DNA of 64,000 bases from Clostridium sp. E02. GTDB taxonomy: Bacteria; Bacillota; Clostridia; Lachnospirales; Lachnospiraceae. Positions 24,160 to 32,658 of the stretch are shown here, in pieces. The number at the start of each line of letters is the position of its first letter. The stretch's first letter is position 1. The notes under the pieces were generated by a model. The model ran no database searches. It worked only from the letters and a program-made list of their open reading frames with translations, and had not been told where the DNA came from. The translations under genes were made by a program, and so were the position numbers. Where the stretch lies: positions 16,828 to 80,827 of the forward strand of contig NZ_RJLQ01000020.1 of assembly GCF_003833015.1 (NCBI RefSeq), given 5' to 3'.

Positions 24160-24807
24160 TTGTGCCAAACAAATAATACATTAATATATAGAGACGTTAA
24201 CTTTTCTTATATGGATGGCAAATATATATATGGAGCTCCAATGATTGTTCAATTCGAGAAAGGAAACATTAATGTTGTATCGGGGCGGAATGGTTGTGGT
24301 AAATCAACATTACTTAATCTGGCTCTCGGTGTTTGGGATAATTACATGGGTGACATTTTTATTGATGACATGAACATGAAAAATATGGATAAGGATCGTA
24401 TAAGAAAATCAATAATTTATGGATTTCAAGAGCCAGTCATATTTAATGATACGATACTTAATAACATAACGATAGGGGGAGAATTTAATAAAAAAGAAGT
24501 GCAAGTGCTAGCAGATCAGCTATTGCTTTTAGATGATATAAATGAAATGCCACAGAAATTTGATACAGTAATTGATAGAAATTCTCTTTCCCAAGGGCAA
24601 ATTCAAAAAGTTAACATTTGTAGAATGTTATATTCTAAGAGATCAATCATGATTTTTGATGAACCAACATCTAATTTAGACTTTAAGTCAGTAGATGCAT
24701 ATATAGATTTGATACAAAAAGTTAAAGATAAATACCTTATCATAATTATCTCCCATGATAAAAAGATAATATCAGAGGCAGATTATAATTTTGAAATTAA
24801 ATTATGA
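24160..24807 (+). CDS. ABC exporter ATPase domain (stand-alone)
   Basis: The 215-residue ATPase has Walker A SGRNGCGKST, a Q-loop (YGFQEP), a variant signature LSQGQIQK, Walker B IMIFDEPTSNLD and switch His (IISHDKK). The start is TTG at 24160 with AAAGGAGG upstream. It should pair with the preceding membrane protein as the second half of a split exporter. Confidence 0.8.
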   Translation: MCQTNNTLIYRDVNFSYMDGKYIYGAPMIVQFEKGNINVVSGRNGCGKSTLLNLALGVWDNYMGDIFIDDMNMKNMDKDRIRKSIIYGFQEPVIFNDTILNNITIGGEFNKKEVQVLADQLLLLDDINEMPQKFDTVIDRNSLSQGQIQKVNICRMLYSKRSIMIFDEPTSNLDFKSVDAYIDLIQKVKDKYLIIIISHDKKIISEADYNFEIKL

Positions 24808-24842
24808 AAAATGAATCAAATGATAGCTAAGAGGGGGATATT

Positions 24843-25523
24843 ATGAAAATATTAGAAGCAATTAACTTAAAAAAACACTATGCTGTTGGTGGTTGTTTGG
24901 TGAAAGCAGTGGATGATGTTTCTTTTAGCGTTGAAAAAAGTGAGTTTATCGTGATTGTTGGAAGCTCTGGTTCCGGGAAAACTACGCTTTTAAATTTATT
25001 AGGGGGATTGGATACAGCGGACAGTGGTCAAGTCATAATACAGGGGCAATCTTTATCTGATATAGATGATGAAGCAAGAACAATTTTTCGCAGAAAGAAT
25101 ATTGGATTTATTTTTCAGAACTACAATTTGTTGCAATCCCTAAATGTTTATAAAAATATTACAATCCCTGTTCGGTTGGATGGGATAAAGCCTGATGAGA
25201 AGTATATTTTAGAGATTATTAGGAAATTGGGATTGGAAGAAAAAATGAATGTGCGCCCCAATCAACTCTCAGGTGGTCAGCAACAGCGGGTTGCGATAGC
25301 AAGAGCCTTAGCAGCAAAACCGTCAATTATACTAGCCGATGAACCGACTGGTAATTTGGATTCCAAAACAAGCTTAGAAGTATTAGAGCTGATGCAGACA
25401 ACTTTAAAAGAATTGAATCAAACAATACTTATGATTACACATAATGAAACGATAGCTAAAATGGCAGACCGTGTCATTTATATTGCCGACGGGAAAATAG
25501 CCGGAGGTAAACAGAATGAATAA
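24843..25523 (+). CDS. MacB/LolD-type ABC ATPase
   Basis: The 226-residue ATPase has Walker A GSSGSGKTT, Q-loop IFQNYNLL, signature LSGGQQQR and Walker B IILADEPTGNLDSKTS. The EPTGNLD form is typical of MacB/LolD/SalX proteins. It overlaps its permease by 8 nt. It probably gives immunity to the peptide made by this cluster or helps it leave the cell surface. Confidence 0.85.
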   Translation: MKILEAINLKKHYAVGGCLVKAVDDVSFSVEKSEFIVIVGSSGSGKTTLLNLLGGLDTADSGQVIIQGQSLSDIDDEARTIFRRKNIGFIFQNYNLLQSLNVYKNITIPVRLDGIKPDEKYILEIIRKLGLEEKMNVRPNQLSGGQQQRVAIARALAAKPSIILADEPTGNLDSKTSLEVLELMQTTLKELNQTILMITHNETIAKMADRVIYIADGKIAGGKQNE

Positions 25524-28035
25524 AGTTTCGAATCAAAAGGTTTTAAAAGAGCTTGTCAAAGAGCAGCTTACGTGTCATAAAAGCCGCAACTTTGTTATGA
25601 TTGTCGCAATTTTGTTAACGACTGTTCTAATATCATTTACTTTTACAGCTGGTTTTAGTTTTCTTACAACAATGCAAGAATCGGTTCAGGCAGCACCAGG
25701 TCCAGGGGCTGATGGTGCACTGATAGGCACAAAGGATCAATTAGAATCAGTAGAAAAAAAGGATCAAGTAGAATGGGCAGACTATGTACAAAGATGTAGC
25801 ACAACGTCCCTACATAATGATTCATTTGCAGGCATTCAAACAGAATTACTGGCTCCGGATGAGAACTTTTATGCTCATAATTTTATTTCCCTGATAAAGG
25901 GCAGTTTTCCAAAGAAGAATACGCAACTTCTAATATCTGATACCTTTGCTGAAAAAACTGGTTTGAAGGAATTAGGAGAAGAGCTTATCCTACAAGTTGT
26001 TGTATTGCAGGGGGGGAAAGAAAAAGAGATCGAAGTTCCAATGGAGATTTGCGGGATTTATAAAAATCCTTTGTTAAGTTTGAGTAATACTTACGAGGAA
26101 ATTTATTCATCGCCGGAATTTATTGACACCTATAATCCTGAAATGCCAAAAAATCAAAATTATATTTATATCAAACTCAATAACCTAAATCCTTTTTTGC
26201 TCAAAAGTGATGTATATGATAAATTAGTGGAACTTAAGGAAACTGTTAAAGCGGAGTCCGTTCAAACAAAGAATTATTCCACTTTTTTATATTCATTGAT
26301 TATAATCTTCCCAATGCTTATTTGCGTTTTTATGATTATCTTGAGCGGATACTTTTTGATTTATAATGTTTTCTCTATATCTGTGGCATCTGATATCCGA
26401 TGGTTTGGAATGATGAAGACAATCGGTGCAAGCAAAACACAGTTAAAGTATATTTACATGAGGCAAATACGAATATTAGCCGTGATTGGAATTACTATTG
26501 GTAGTATTGTAGGGTACGTTGCGGGTCTTTTTCTGGCACCCAGAATCATTCGCATGACGGATTTTTATACCTATTACAAAGATCCGAATATGATACCGGT
26601 ATTTTTGTTTGCAATACTGTTTTCATGGTTTACAGTTTGGTTCAGTTCTTCTAAAACCATACGTACAGCAGCCTCCTATTCTCCGATAGAAGCAGCAAGG
26701 TATATTCCACACCACAGAAAAAAAGCATTCACGATTCTTTCGTTTTCCCTAAGTGGAATTATTTTTCTGCTAATTGGCAATGTTACTTTTGGGTATCAGG
26801 TGAATCATATGGTAGAACGTTATAATCAAGACGAGGTTAGAATACAGCATATTGCGGCGCTTTGGTCATTGAATGAATCTTATAAGCCTATATCCGAGGG
26901 TTTGTCTGCCGAAATAGAAAAATTACCTTTTGTGAAACAAGTGGATGTAATCTATATGGCGAAAACGATGCCCGATTTGATGGAAGGACTTTCACAGAAA
27001 ATGTACGAAGGATTTCTGGCAGAGGTTAAGCTAGATGGGAAGTTAAAAGAGGAAATAGATGAAATGGTTCAGACTGGGCTGTTAAATGGAGATTCCGGAA
27101 TGATAGATTTGACTACAAACGGCAATATAAAGCTAAAGATATGTGGTATGCCTGCTGTACGGTTAGAAAAAGAATCCAATTATATCAAGATTTTGGATGG
27201 GGACTTGAATTTAAAAGAATTTGAATCCGGAAACTTCATTCTTTACCAAGACGTTGATTACTTGGATATAACCGAGAAAAAGATAGATCCCAGTAAAAAA
27301 ATACATGCAGGTGATGCAATGAAGTTATCCTTTTATGATGACTTAACAGGTACTTATCAGGTGAAAGAAGTAACAGTCATGGCTGTTATTGGAAAAAACA
27401 ACAGATTCGGAACTGGAAATATTGGTTATAGTAATATTGTCATGTCGGATCAGTTGTTTAAATCCTTGTACCCTGATTATAACGAACGGGTGGCCTCTAT
27501 TCAAGTTGTTTCAGATGAAAATTTTACTTCAGATGATATGAAGGCGATTATGAATCTGGCAAAAAAAGAACACAACGTACAAGTACAGATTGATGCCAAG
27601 TATGAGGACAGGGTCAGTTATACAAGAAAAAAACAATCAATTACCATATTAGGTTTTTTCCTAACATTGGTCATAGGCATCATAGGAATTTCAAATTTGG
27701 TAAATACGCTTGTTACAGATACGCTTTCACGGAGAAATGAAATATCAACATTACAGTCTATTGGAATGACCAAAAAGCAATTATGGTGGTTGCTTTTTAA
27801 GAATGGAATGTTGTTATGTTCTATTTCAGCTGTAATTATTTTATTGGCAGGAAGATATATTACGATGGCTGTAGCGGCTTCCACTATGTTTACTGGTTTT
27901 AATGATATGATTTTTGTGATTTGTTTTATTATACTGCTTTGCTTTATGGGGGCACTATCAGCGATATTGGCTTCCATTATGACGGTTCAATTAAATAAAA
28001 AATCCGTGGTAGAAAGATTGCGCGAAATACAATAG
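25516..28035 (+). CDS. FtsX-like ABC permease, 839 aa
   Basis: The 839-residue protein has an N-terminal helix (about 26-48), an extracytoplasmic region, a helix cluster (about 262-385), a helix near 405-425, a second large extracytoplasmic region (about 430-700) and a C-terminal helix cluster (about 705-830). This is the duplicated FtsX layout of SalY-like permeases. It forms a two-component transporter with the preceding ATPase. Its place between exporter and PPTase genes suggests a cluster-specific immunity function. Confidence 0.82.
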   Translation: MNKVSNQKVLKELVKEQLTCHKSRNFVMIVAILLTTVLISFTFTAGFSFLTTMQESVQAAPGPGADGALIGTKDQLESVEKKDQVEWADYVQRCSTTSLHNDSFAGIQTELLAPDENFYAHNFISLIKGSFPKKNTQLLISDTFAEKTGLKELGEELILQVVVLQGGKEKEIEVPMEICGIYKNPLLSLSNTYEEIYSSPEFIDTYNPEMPKNQNYIYIKLNNLNPFLLKSDVYDKLVELKETVKAESVQTKNYSTFLYSLIIIFPMLICVFMIILSGYFLIYNVFSISVASDIRWFGMMKTIGASKTQLKYIYMRQIRILAVIGITIGSIVGYVAGLFLAPRIIRMTDFYTYYKDPNMIPVFLFAILFSWFTVWFSSSKTIRTAASYSPIEAARYIPHHRKKAFTILSFSLSGIIFLLIGNVTFGYQVNHMVERYNQDEVRIQHIAALWSLNESYKPISEGLSAEIEKLPFVKQVDVIYMAKTMPDLMEGLSQKMYEGFLAEVKLDGKLKEEIDEMVQTGLLNGDSGMIDLTTNGNIKLKICGMPAVRLEKESNYIKILDGDLNLKEFESGNFILYQDVDYLDITEKKIDPSKKIHAGDAMKLSFYDDLTGTYQVKEVTVMAVIGKNNRFGTGNIGYSNIVMSDQLFKSLYPDYNERVASIQVVSDENFTSDDMKAIMNLAKKEHNVQVQIDAKYEDRVSYTRKKQSITILGFFLTLVIGIIGISNLVNTLVTDTLSRRNEISTLQSIGMTKKQLWWLLFKNGMLLCSISAVIILLAGRYITMAVAASTMFTGFNDMIFVICFIILLCFMGALSAILASIMTVQLNKKSVVERLREIQ

Positions 28036-28055
28036 TTTTATTACGACACTGTTTC

Positions 28056-28077
28056 AGACCAGTTAAAGCACTGGTCT
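28056..28077 (+). terminator. Hairpin after the permease gene
   Basis: AGACCAGT (28056-28063) pairs with ACTGGTCT (28070-28077); an outer ACGAC...GTCGT pairing may extend it. There is no T-run, so termination is uncertain. Confidence 0.45.
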
Positions 28078-28155
28078 ACTCGTCGTGTTTGAATAATAAT
28101 TATTGTATTGCAATATTGATGCCAGCACAGAGCGCCGTAGGAGGGGGAATCGCAA

Positions 28156-28827
28156 ATGATAACATTATTATTGTTTGACATTAATTTAATTGATGATATA
28201 ATGACGAATCAACTGCAGTCACATATTTCTCTTGAAAGAAGAACAAAGGCTATGAAATATCATTTCATGGAGGATAAAAAAAGATGTATTTGTAGTGAAC
28301 GATTAATTCAGTACTATCTGCAAACGTATGCTGGAATAGAAGATAAAATTGACTATGGTTACAATAAATTTGGAAAACCATTCTTAATGAAATATCCAAA
28401 CATACATTTCAATATTTCACATTCTGGAGACTGGGTAATAATTGGGTTCAGTAATCATATTATTGGAGTTGATATTGAAAGAGTGCAAAAATATGAGAAA
28501 GAGATTGCAAATTACTGCTTTACGAAGATAGAAAAGGATTATCTATATTCTGCAGGAGAATCAGAATATTTAAATCGATTTGTGGAAATATGGACATTAA
28601 AAGAGAGCTATATAAAATACATAGGAAAAGGGTTATCAATAGATATGAGGTCCTTTTCTATAGATTTAAAACACGGTTTGGTAATTGCTCAGAATAAAAT
28701 CCAGAAGGACCTAAGATTCAAACATTTTCGATTTAGGGATTATTATATTTCGTTATGCATGAAAAGGGAGTGTGATATCTCTCTCAAGGTTCTTAGTGCT
28801 AGTGAGATGATGAATTTGTTAAAGTAA
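28156..28827 (+). CDS. Sfp-type 4'-phosphopantetheinyl transferase
   Basis: The 223-residue protein has the Sfp signatures NISHSGDWV, GVDIE (metal-binding Asp and Glu) and WTLKESYIKYIGKGL. It attaches phosphopantetheine from CoA to a carrier protein. SD GGAGGGGG precedes the ATG. No carrier protein, NRPS or PKS gene is visible in the window. Its place at the end of a radical SAM peptide island is odd; I recall acyl-carrier-like proteins in the clostridial Clo7bot peptide maturation system. A general Sfp with no link to the RiPP is the alternative. Confidence 0.85.
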   Translation: MITLLLFDINLIDDIMTNQLQSHISLERRTKAMKYHFMEDKKRCICSERLIQYYLQTYAGIEDKIDYGYNKFGKPFLMKYPNIHFNISHSGDWVIIGFSNHIIGVDIERVQKYEKEIANYCFTKIEKDYLYSAGESEYLNRFVEIWTLKESYIKYIGKGLSIDMRSFSIDLKHGLVIAQNKIQKDLRFKHFRFRDYYISLCMKRECDISLKVLSASEMMNLLK

Positions 28828-28857
28828 ATAATCGAAAATATATAAGGAGCTTAAACA

Positions 28858-28908
28858 ATGAATCGAGTTGGTAAATTAAAGTCACTGCGCTTGCAGCAGT
28901 GGAATTAG
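28858..28908 (+). CDS. 16-aa ORF after the PPTase gene, probably a remnant
   Basis: ATG 28858 with AAGGAGC upstream opens MNRVGKLKSLRLQQWN, then stops. The good Shine-Dalgarno site suggests the start of a once longer gene cut at the island border, but it could be chance. Confidence 0.25.
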   Translation: MNRVGKLKSLRLQQWN

Positions 28909-29048
28909 AAGTACAAGACGGAGATCGGGTCACATTTCAATCTAAATGCCTTTAAGGAGACGGTTCCTTCCGCTTGCATAAATGAACCAGCCGTAATAGA
29001 ATGATAAGAGAAATTTAAGCGGGTTTGTGAGCTAGGAAGGAGCAGGGG

Positions 29049-30062
29049 ATGATAACAATAAAAAAAATGGCGGAATTGCTTGGAACCAGCACAACAACCG
29101 TATCCAATGTTATTCACGGAAAATCGGGGGAAGTATCCCCGGTTATGGTGGAAAAGGTAAAAAAGCTGATTGAAGAGTATGACTATGTTCCAAATAGGAA
29201 TGCAAGGAATCTGGCCAGAAACCGGTCCGGAATAATCGGGCTGGCTATGAAAGCTAGTGAAGATAAGTACGATAACTTTGTAAAAGATCCCTTTGCAGGT
29301 GAGCTGATTGGAGCAGTGGAACGGTTTGTACGGGCCAAGGGATATTTTATCATGCTTTATGTTTCCAGTGATATAGGGGAAATTATAACTTCAGTCTCCA
29401 GTTGGAACGTGGATGGACTGATTCTTCTTGGAATGCAGAAGGAGGATGGGGAACTGCTGAATCAAAAGGTGAAAAAGCCTATGGTTTTTGTAGATGCCTA
29501 TTTAAAAGACGCTTCCTTTGAGTACGTGAATGTAGGAATCGATGACAGAAAAGGCGGTAGGGAGATTGCGAAATATCTCATACAGTCTGGTCACAAAAAA
29601 ATAGCCTTTCTTGCTGATAACTGTATAGGAGTTGATTACCAAAGGTTTATGGGATACCGGGATGCACTTAAGAATGCCGGTCTGCCTTGGAGAGCAGAGA
29701 ATTTTATCAGGCTGAAGCCAAGGGGTTCCGATCTATCCCCGCTCTTATCACAGGCATATGAACGAGTCCGGGATTTTACCGCCGTTATTTGTGCATCTGA
29801 TTATTATGCGGCATATATTTTAAACGATTTAAAGGATCGGGGGATGAAAATTCCTCAAGAGCTTTCCATAGTCGGATTTGATGATAATATTTGCAGTCGT
29901 CTGGTAAGGCCTGCGCTGACTACGGTTCACCAGGATGTAACGGAAAAAAGCCGGATCACTGTGGAAAAGCTATTTGATATGATAAATGGAGAGGATTACG
30001 GAGCCAATTTTGAGCAACTTCCAGTTTTTATTGTAGAGCGGTCTTCCGTGAGAAAAATGTAA
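29049..30062 (+). CDS. LacI family transcriptional regulator
   Basis: The 337-residue protein has an N-terminal LacI helix-turn-helix (MAELLGTSTTTVSNVIHGKS, then YVPNRNARNLA) and a periplasmic-binding-like sugar domain (GLAMK... GFDDNICSRLVRPALTTV). It precedes an ABC sugar importer and two glucosidases, and the intergenic region contains a perfect 20-bp palindrome. It is therefore likely to be the sugar-responsive repressor of the following operon. Confidence 0.9.
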   Translation: MITIKKMAELLGTSTTTVSNVIHGKSGEVSPVMVEKVKKLIEEYDYVPNRNARNLARNRSGIIGLAMKASEDKYDNFVKDPFAGELIGAVERFVRAKGYFIMLYVSSDIGEIITSVSSWNVDGLILLGMQKEDGELLNQKVKKPMVFVDAYLKDASFEYVNVGIDDRKGGREIAKYLIQSGHKKIAFLADNCIGVDYQRFMGYRDALKNAGLPWRAENFIRLKPRGSDLSPLLSQAYERVRDFTAVICASDYYAAYILNDLKDRGMKIPQELSIVGFDDNICSRLVRPALTTVHQDVTEKSRITVEKLFDMINGEDYGANFEQLPVFIVERSSVRKM

Positions 30063-30090
30063 GGTTTCCTGACAGGGAAACCTTTTTTTT
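30061..30090 (+). terminator. Terminator after the LacI gene
   Basis: AAGGTTTCC (30061-30069) pairs with GGAAACCTT (30076-30084), followed by a run of eight T residues. Confidence 0.85.
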
Positions 30091-30143
30091 ATCTCATAGC
30101 CCTTGTTATCTCATTCATAAAGTGCTACTATATCATATATAGA

Positions 30144-30163
30144 TAACTTATGCGCATAAGTTA
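30144..30163 (+). promoter_or_regulatory. Perfect 20-bp palindromic operator
   Basis: TAACTTATGCGCATAAGTTA is a perfect palindrome with the central CG-type symmetry expected of a LacI-family site. It lies about 60 bp before the solute-binding protein gene and is the obvious target for the regulator upstream. Confidence 0.7.
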
Positions 30164-30221
30164 CAATATAAACGTTATAATTTCACGATTTAACAGCATA
30201 ATATATAATGGAGGGTGAATT

Positions 30222-31550
30222 ATGAGAAAACATTTATGGGTTTTAGCAATGGCAGCAGCAGTACTTTCACTTGCAGGTTGTGGTAAGAGCACGCAGTCCG
30301 ATGGAACTGAGACATCTAACGTAAATAAAGAATCGGTAGAAGGCAAAGGAGGCGCACAGACAAATTTAGATGGAAAAGCCATTCGGATCGTGAATGGAAA
30401 GATCGAGATTGATGAGCCGTTAAAGGCCTTTGCCAAAAAGTATCAGGAGAAGACAGGTCAGGAAGTTGTGATCGAATCGCTTGGTGGTGGTGTTGACATC
30501 AATGGAACCATGAAGGGGTATTTGGCAGCGGGGAATATGCCGGACTTATTCGTATTCGGAGGCGAAGGTGATTATCAAACCTGGAAGGATTACATGACAG
30601 ACTTAAGCGGGGAGGAGTGGACTTCCAATACAGAATTCGGTTTTAAATCAGAGGATGGCAAGACGGTAGGGTTTCCTTATGCAGTAGAAGGCTATGGTAT
30701 TACATATAATAAGAATGTTCTAGAAGCAGCAGGAGTCGATCCAGCTACGCTCACCACCTATGATGGGTTTAAGAAAGCCTTTGAGACGATTGATACGAAA
30801 AAGGAAGAGCTGGGGCTTACTTCGGTTTGTTCCGTTGCGGCTGAATCCGGACAGATGTACTGGTCAACTGGAAACCATCTTTTCGGTTACTATTTATCCG
30901 GAGGTTTGAAAAGAGGTGACACCACTTATATCGATTTGTTGAAATCTGGTAAGACGGATACAGAGCGCCTGGGCCAGTTTGCAGATTTTATGAAGCTTTT
31001 GTTTGACTACTCAGATAAGAATACCCTGATATCCGGAACCTATGACGATCAACTGGCTTTGTGGGCACAGGGAAAGACTGCGTTCATCACTCAGGGAAAC
31101 TGGATAGATCCGTCACTTCCTGATTATGATGTAAAATTTGACTGTGGAATCGCTCCCTTAGCATTTACAAAGGAGGAGATGAAGGGAGTGCTTGCTGACT
31201 GTCCATCTTGGTGGGCTGTTTATAATAAAGGCACCAATATTAATGCATGTAAGGCTTTTTTGAAAGAACTTGCCCTGTCAGAGGAAGGGCAGGAGTGTCT
31301 GGTATCCGATTGCGGAATGATTTCTCCTTATACTACGTGTAAGGTTAATCCGAAGACACCTCTGGCTATAAGCTTAAAAACCTATGTGGATGCAGGCAGC
31401 ACCTATTCCTGGGAATGGACGAAGATGCCAGAAGGGATCTCCATGAATGCCACAGGCGCCGTGTTTGAACTGTATGCAAAAGGGGAGATTGATAAGGAAG
31501 GCTTTGTAAATATGATGCAGACGGCAATTGCAGACTACGTGAAAAAATAA
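30222..31550 (+). CDS. Extracellular sugar-binding lipoprotein (ABC importer)
   Basis: The 442-residue family 1 solute-binding protein has a lipoprotein signal with lipobox SLAGC (Cys20) and a Ser/Thr/Lys-rich linker. The MalE/MsmE-like fold includes VFGGEGDYQTW and FPYAVEGYGITYNKNV. It should be anchored outside and deliver an oligosaccharide to the two permeases that follow. The two GH13 glucosidases in the operon suggest an alpha-glucoside such as isomaltose, trehalose or sucrose. Confidence 0.9.
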   Translation: MRKHLWVLAMAAAVLSLAGCGKSTQSDGTETSNVNKESVEGKGGAQTNLDGKAIRIVNGKIEIDEPLKAFAKKYQEKTGQEVVIESLGGGVDINGTMKGYLAAGNMPDLFVFGGEGDYQTWKDYMTDLSGEEWTSNTEFGFKSEDGKTVGFPYAVEGYGITYNKNVLEAAGVDPATLTTYDGFKKAFETIDTKKEELGLTSVCSVAAESGQMYWSTGNHLFGYYLSGGLKRGDTTYIDLLKSGKTDTERLGQFADFMKLLFDYSDKNTLISGTYDDQLALWAQGKTAFITQGNWIDPSLPDYDVKFDCGIAPLAFTKEEMKGVLADCPSWWAVYNKGTNINACKAFLKELALSEEGQECLVSDCGMISPYTTCKVNPKTPLAISLKTYVDAGSTYSWEWTKMPEGISMNATGAVFELYAKGEIDKEGFVNMMQTAIADYVKK

Positions 31551-31617
31551 AGGGACAGGGCGGCAAAAAACAGCCGCCCGCAACCGATATTTGGGGCAGA
31601 GATAAAGGAGATATTAT

Positions 31618-32658
31618 ATGGAGGAAAATGTAAAAAAGATAATGAATGTTCTTCCGGCAGCTGCCGGTTCTATAATGGTTTGCTGCGGGCTGTATTTAGA
31701 TGTATTTAACCGGGATTTTGTGGGAAGGGGTCCGTTACTTGCAGGGGGACTGCTTCTAATCATTGTCAGTCTTTATCTGATTCCGGGAAGAAGGCACCGG
31801 ATGATCGTAAATGGTTTGTTTTTGCTGCCATTAATAGGTGCTTTTTTCATAACTGTGCTGATCCCTTTTTTATTTGGTATTTTTTATTCGTTCACGGACT
31901 GGAATGGAATCGGGTTTACCCAGTTTTTGGGATTTGAAAATTATGTACAGATATTTCACGCGTCGGATTCTTTATATTCGCTGCTTATTACATTTTTATT
32001 TACGGTCTTTAATATGGTTTCCGTCAACTTTGTGGCATTTTTTCTCGCTCTCTTATGTACCTCAGGAGTAAAAGGGAGGAATTTTTACCGGGCTTCCTTC
32101 TTTCTCCCTAATTTAATTGGGGGGATTGTATTGGGGTATGTGTGGCAGTTTATCTTTAACAAAGTGTTTCCAAGTATGCTAGCGGGAAGTGTTTCCATGC
32201 TGACAAATCCAAATCTGGCTTTTTTTGCGATCCTGATTGTCAGCATATGGCAGTATGCCGGATATATTATGATGATCTATGTCACCGGACTTCAGGGGGT
32301 TCCAAGAGATATTTTAGAAGCATCGGCAGTGGATGGGGCTGGGGCGTTAAAAACACTCTTACATATCAAATTACCCATGATTGCCAATACCTTTACAGTG
32401 TGTATTTTCCTAACGCTGGTCAATTCCTTTAAACAATTCGATTTAAACTATGCCATTACAAACGGAGCACCCAGTCGGATTCTGGGAGCTAAGGCAGTGG
32501 CCTCCACCGAGTTTTTAGCCCTTAATATTTATAATACGGCAATTGCCAGAAACAGATATGCGGAAGGTCAGACAAAAGCAGTGGTATTCTTCCTCATCCT
32601 TGCAGCAGTATCTTTGACTCAGGTATCCATCAGTAAGAAGAGGGAGGTGGAATTATGA
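31618..32658 (+). CDS. Sugar ABC transporter permease, MalF-like
   Basis: The 346-residue permease has N-terminal helices (about 12-57) and then the MalF-type core. The EAA motif for ATPase contact is EASAVDGAGALKTLLHIKLP. It overlaps the next permease by 4 nt (ATGA). The two extra N-terminal helices are somewhat unusual but occur in clostridial MsmF-like proteins. Confidence 0.88.
   Translation: MEENVKKIMNVLPAAAGSIMVCCGLYLDVFNRDFVGRGPLLAGGLLLIIVSLYLIPGRRHRMIVNGLFLLPLIGAFFITVLIPFLFGIFYSFTDWNGIGFTQFLGFENYVQIFHASDSLYSLLITFLFTVFNMVSVNFVAFFLALLCTSGVKGRNFYRASFFLPNLIGGIVLGYVWQFIFNKVFPSMLAGSVSMLTNPNLAFFAILIVSIWQYAGYIMMIYVTGLQGVPRDILEASAVDGAGALKTLLHIKLPMIANTFTVCIFLTLVNSFKQFDLNYAITNGAPSRILGAKAVASTEFLALNIYNTAIARNRYAEGQTKAVVFFLILAAVSLTQVSISKKREVEL

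Noticed and set aside
23210..24807. Frameshifted single ABC exporter gene
   Set aside because: The ATPase gene has its own Shine-Dalgarno site and start directly after a clean stop, so two genes are more likely than a broken one.
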